Shown: positions 37,497 through 38,417 of the stretch, piece after piece
Position numbering within the stretch: the first letter of the stretch is position 1
How the letters are laid out: the number at the start of each line of letters is the position of its first letter
NCBI GenBank assembly: GCA_001819605.1
Contig: MHNE01000015.1
Coordinates: 1-38,417 of the forward strand
Direction: 5' to 3'
Length of the DNA stretch: 38,417 nucleotides
DNA from: Candidatus Portnoybacteria bacterium RIFCSPLOWO2_01_FULL_43_11
GTDB taxonomy: Bacteria > Patescibacteriota > Minisyncoccia > Portnoybacterales > UBA2143
Notes under the pieces: model-generated
Database searches by the model: none
What the model was told of the DNA's origin: nothing
What the model saw: the letters and a program-made list of their open reading frames with translations, nothing else
Position numbers and translations under genes: made by a program

Positions 37497-37589
37497 AAAT
37501 TTTTCCTTTCTTTTTTAAATTAATTCGTGTTTGAATTTTTGACCCCAATATTTTAACATTTTTAAAAATTAAATACAACTAAAAAAATT

Positions 37590-38417
37590 CTAAGCTTGCG
37601 GTTCTGGTTCAGGCTCGGGTTCCGGAACAACTTCCTCTACAACTGGTTCAAAAACCGGCTCTTCCTCTGAAATCTCCGGAGCGGGTTCTTGCTCCTGACT
37701 AGGAACTTCTTCAATAGGAGTTTCCTGGATAGGAACTTCCTGACTCTGATAGCTTCCTTCAGCGCTCGTCTCGGCCGAAGCTGGACAAGCTCCTTGCGTT
37801 TTATTCCATTCTCCATTTGCGATGCTCACGCAGTAAATCTCTCCGGTCGCGCTGTCTTTCATTTCCAATTGCTCAAGAACCGCTTTTTTAGCCGTGATTT
37901 TATCAGCGATAAATTCTTTGGCGGAAACAATGCCATCCCAAAAAGAAACGCCGATATTTTCAAACCAAGCTAAAATTAAGCTGAACAAACCATTGTTATC
38001 AGTGTTATTTAAAGAATCATTAAAGGATTCGCTTGAAGTTGAAATTGGAGAAATTAACGCTTCTAAATCTTCAATTCTTAAAGTCAAATCATCAACCCTT
38101 TCCCCTTGAACTTTCACTCCGCTCTCACCCAAATTCACAAACATTAAAATCTTTCCGGTTCCGTCTTCTGAAACTTTAGTCTCGTCAAAATCTTCCAAAG
38201 CAATGCCAAGAGTCGTTGATGAACTAGTGGCTTTCATACCAATACCCGGAATAGAACTAACGGCGATTCTATCGCCCAACTTAATCTCTCCGCCTTCTAA
38301 ATTAACTCTAACCGGCACTCTTCCTGAAAGAGCGACAAATACGGGTCTGCCTAAGTTAATTGGCTCTGCTTCGCCTATGGCAAATCCCGGTTTCTCCGAG
38401 ACTACTCCCAGTATCGC
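37590..38417 (-). CDS. Surface/structural-type hypothetical protein, 5' end outside window
   Basis: Frame is open to the window edge (AILGVVSEKPGFAIGEAEPINLGRPVFVALSGRVPVRVNLEGGEIKLGD); acidic PEPEPEPEP tail. Confidence 0.75.
   Translation of the reverse strand, partial: AILGVVSEKPGFAIGEAEPINLGRPVFVALSGRVPVRVNLEGGEIKLGDRIAVSSIPGIGMKATSSSTTLGIALEDFDETKVSEDGTGKILMFVNLGESGVKVQGERVDDLTLRIEDLEALISPISTSSESFNDSLNNTDNNGLFSLILAWFENIGVSFWDGIVSAKEFIADKITAKKAVLEQLEMKDSATGEIYCVSIANGEWNKTQGACPASAETSAEGSYQSQEVPIQETPIEEVPSQEQEPAPEISEEEPVFEPVVEEVVPEPEPEPEPQA

Noticed and set aside
1-38417. Recoded UGA (Gracilibacteria-type code 25)
   Set aside because: TGA acts as a normal stop (pyrG, def with ATGA overlap) and no conserved gene needs UGA read-through.
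1-38417. CRISPR array or toxin-antitoxin/defence system
   Set aside because: No regular direct repeats with unique spacers and no recognisable Cas, toxin or restriction genes; the partial nuclease-like ORF at the left edge is too incomplete to interpret.

Overview
The window looks like chromosomal DNA from a Patescibacteria/CPR (Parcubacteria-like) genome, judged from gene content and protein style. It is a dense, AT-rich, mostly housekeeping region. Called genes: rpmA, pyrG, rplI, acylphosphatase, a lamin-tail-domain surface protein, two GT39-type membrane glycosyltransferases, ftsQ-like, serS, lysS, greA, mrdA/PBP2, mreD, mreC, murC, wecG-like, thpR-like, def, fmt, ychF, rpsF, ssb, rpsR, recA, ftsK, rpoC, rpoB, an O-antigen-ligase/TPR protein, several hypotheticals, and partial genes at both edges. 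I saw no tRNA, rRNA, CRISPR array or transposase. The most interesting layer is not the gene list. (1) Three long intergenic palindromic elements (13392-13645, 19332-19514, 22260-22402) have perfect 18-28 bp arms and internal hairpins; two share a core with apparent compensatory base changes. (2) Palindromic elements sit in frame inside conserved genes (rpoB, def, O-antigen-ligase-like), formally resembling Rickettsia palindromic elements; two are clear homologues of each other. (3) Degenerate short-repeat tracts sit in frame inside rpoC (twice), serS, lysS, fmt and the O-antigen-ligase gene. (4) Some promoters imply leaderless or near-leaderless transcripts, with inverted repeats overlapping the promoter. 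All family assignments are from reading the sequence; no search was run.
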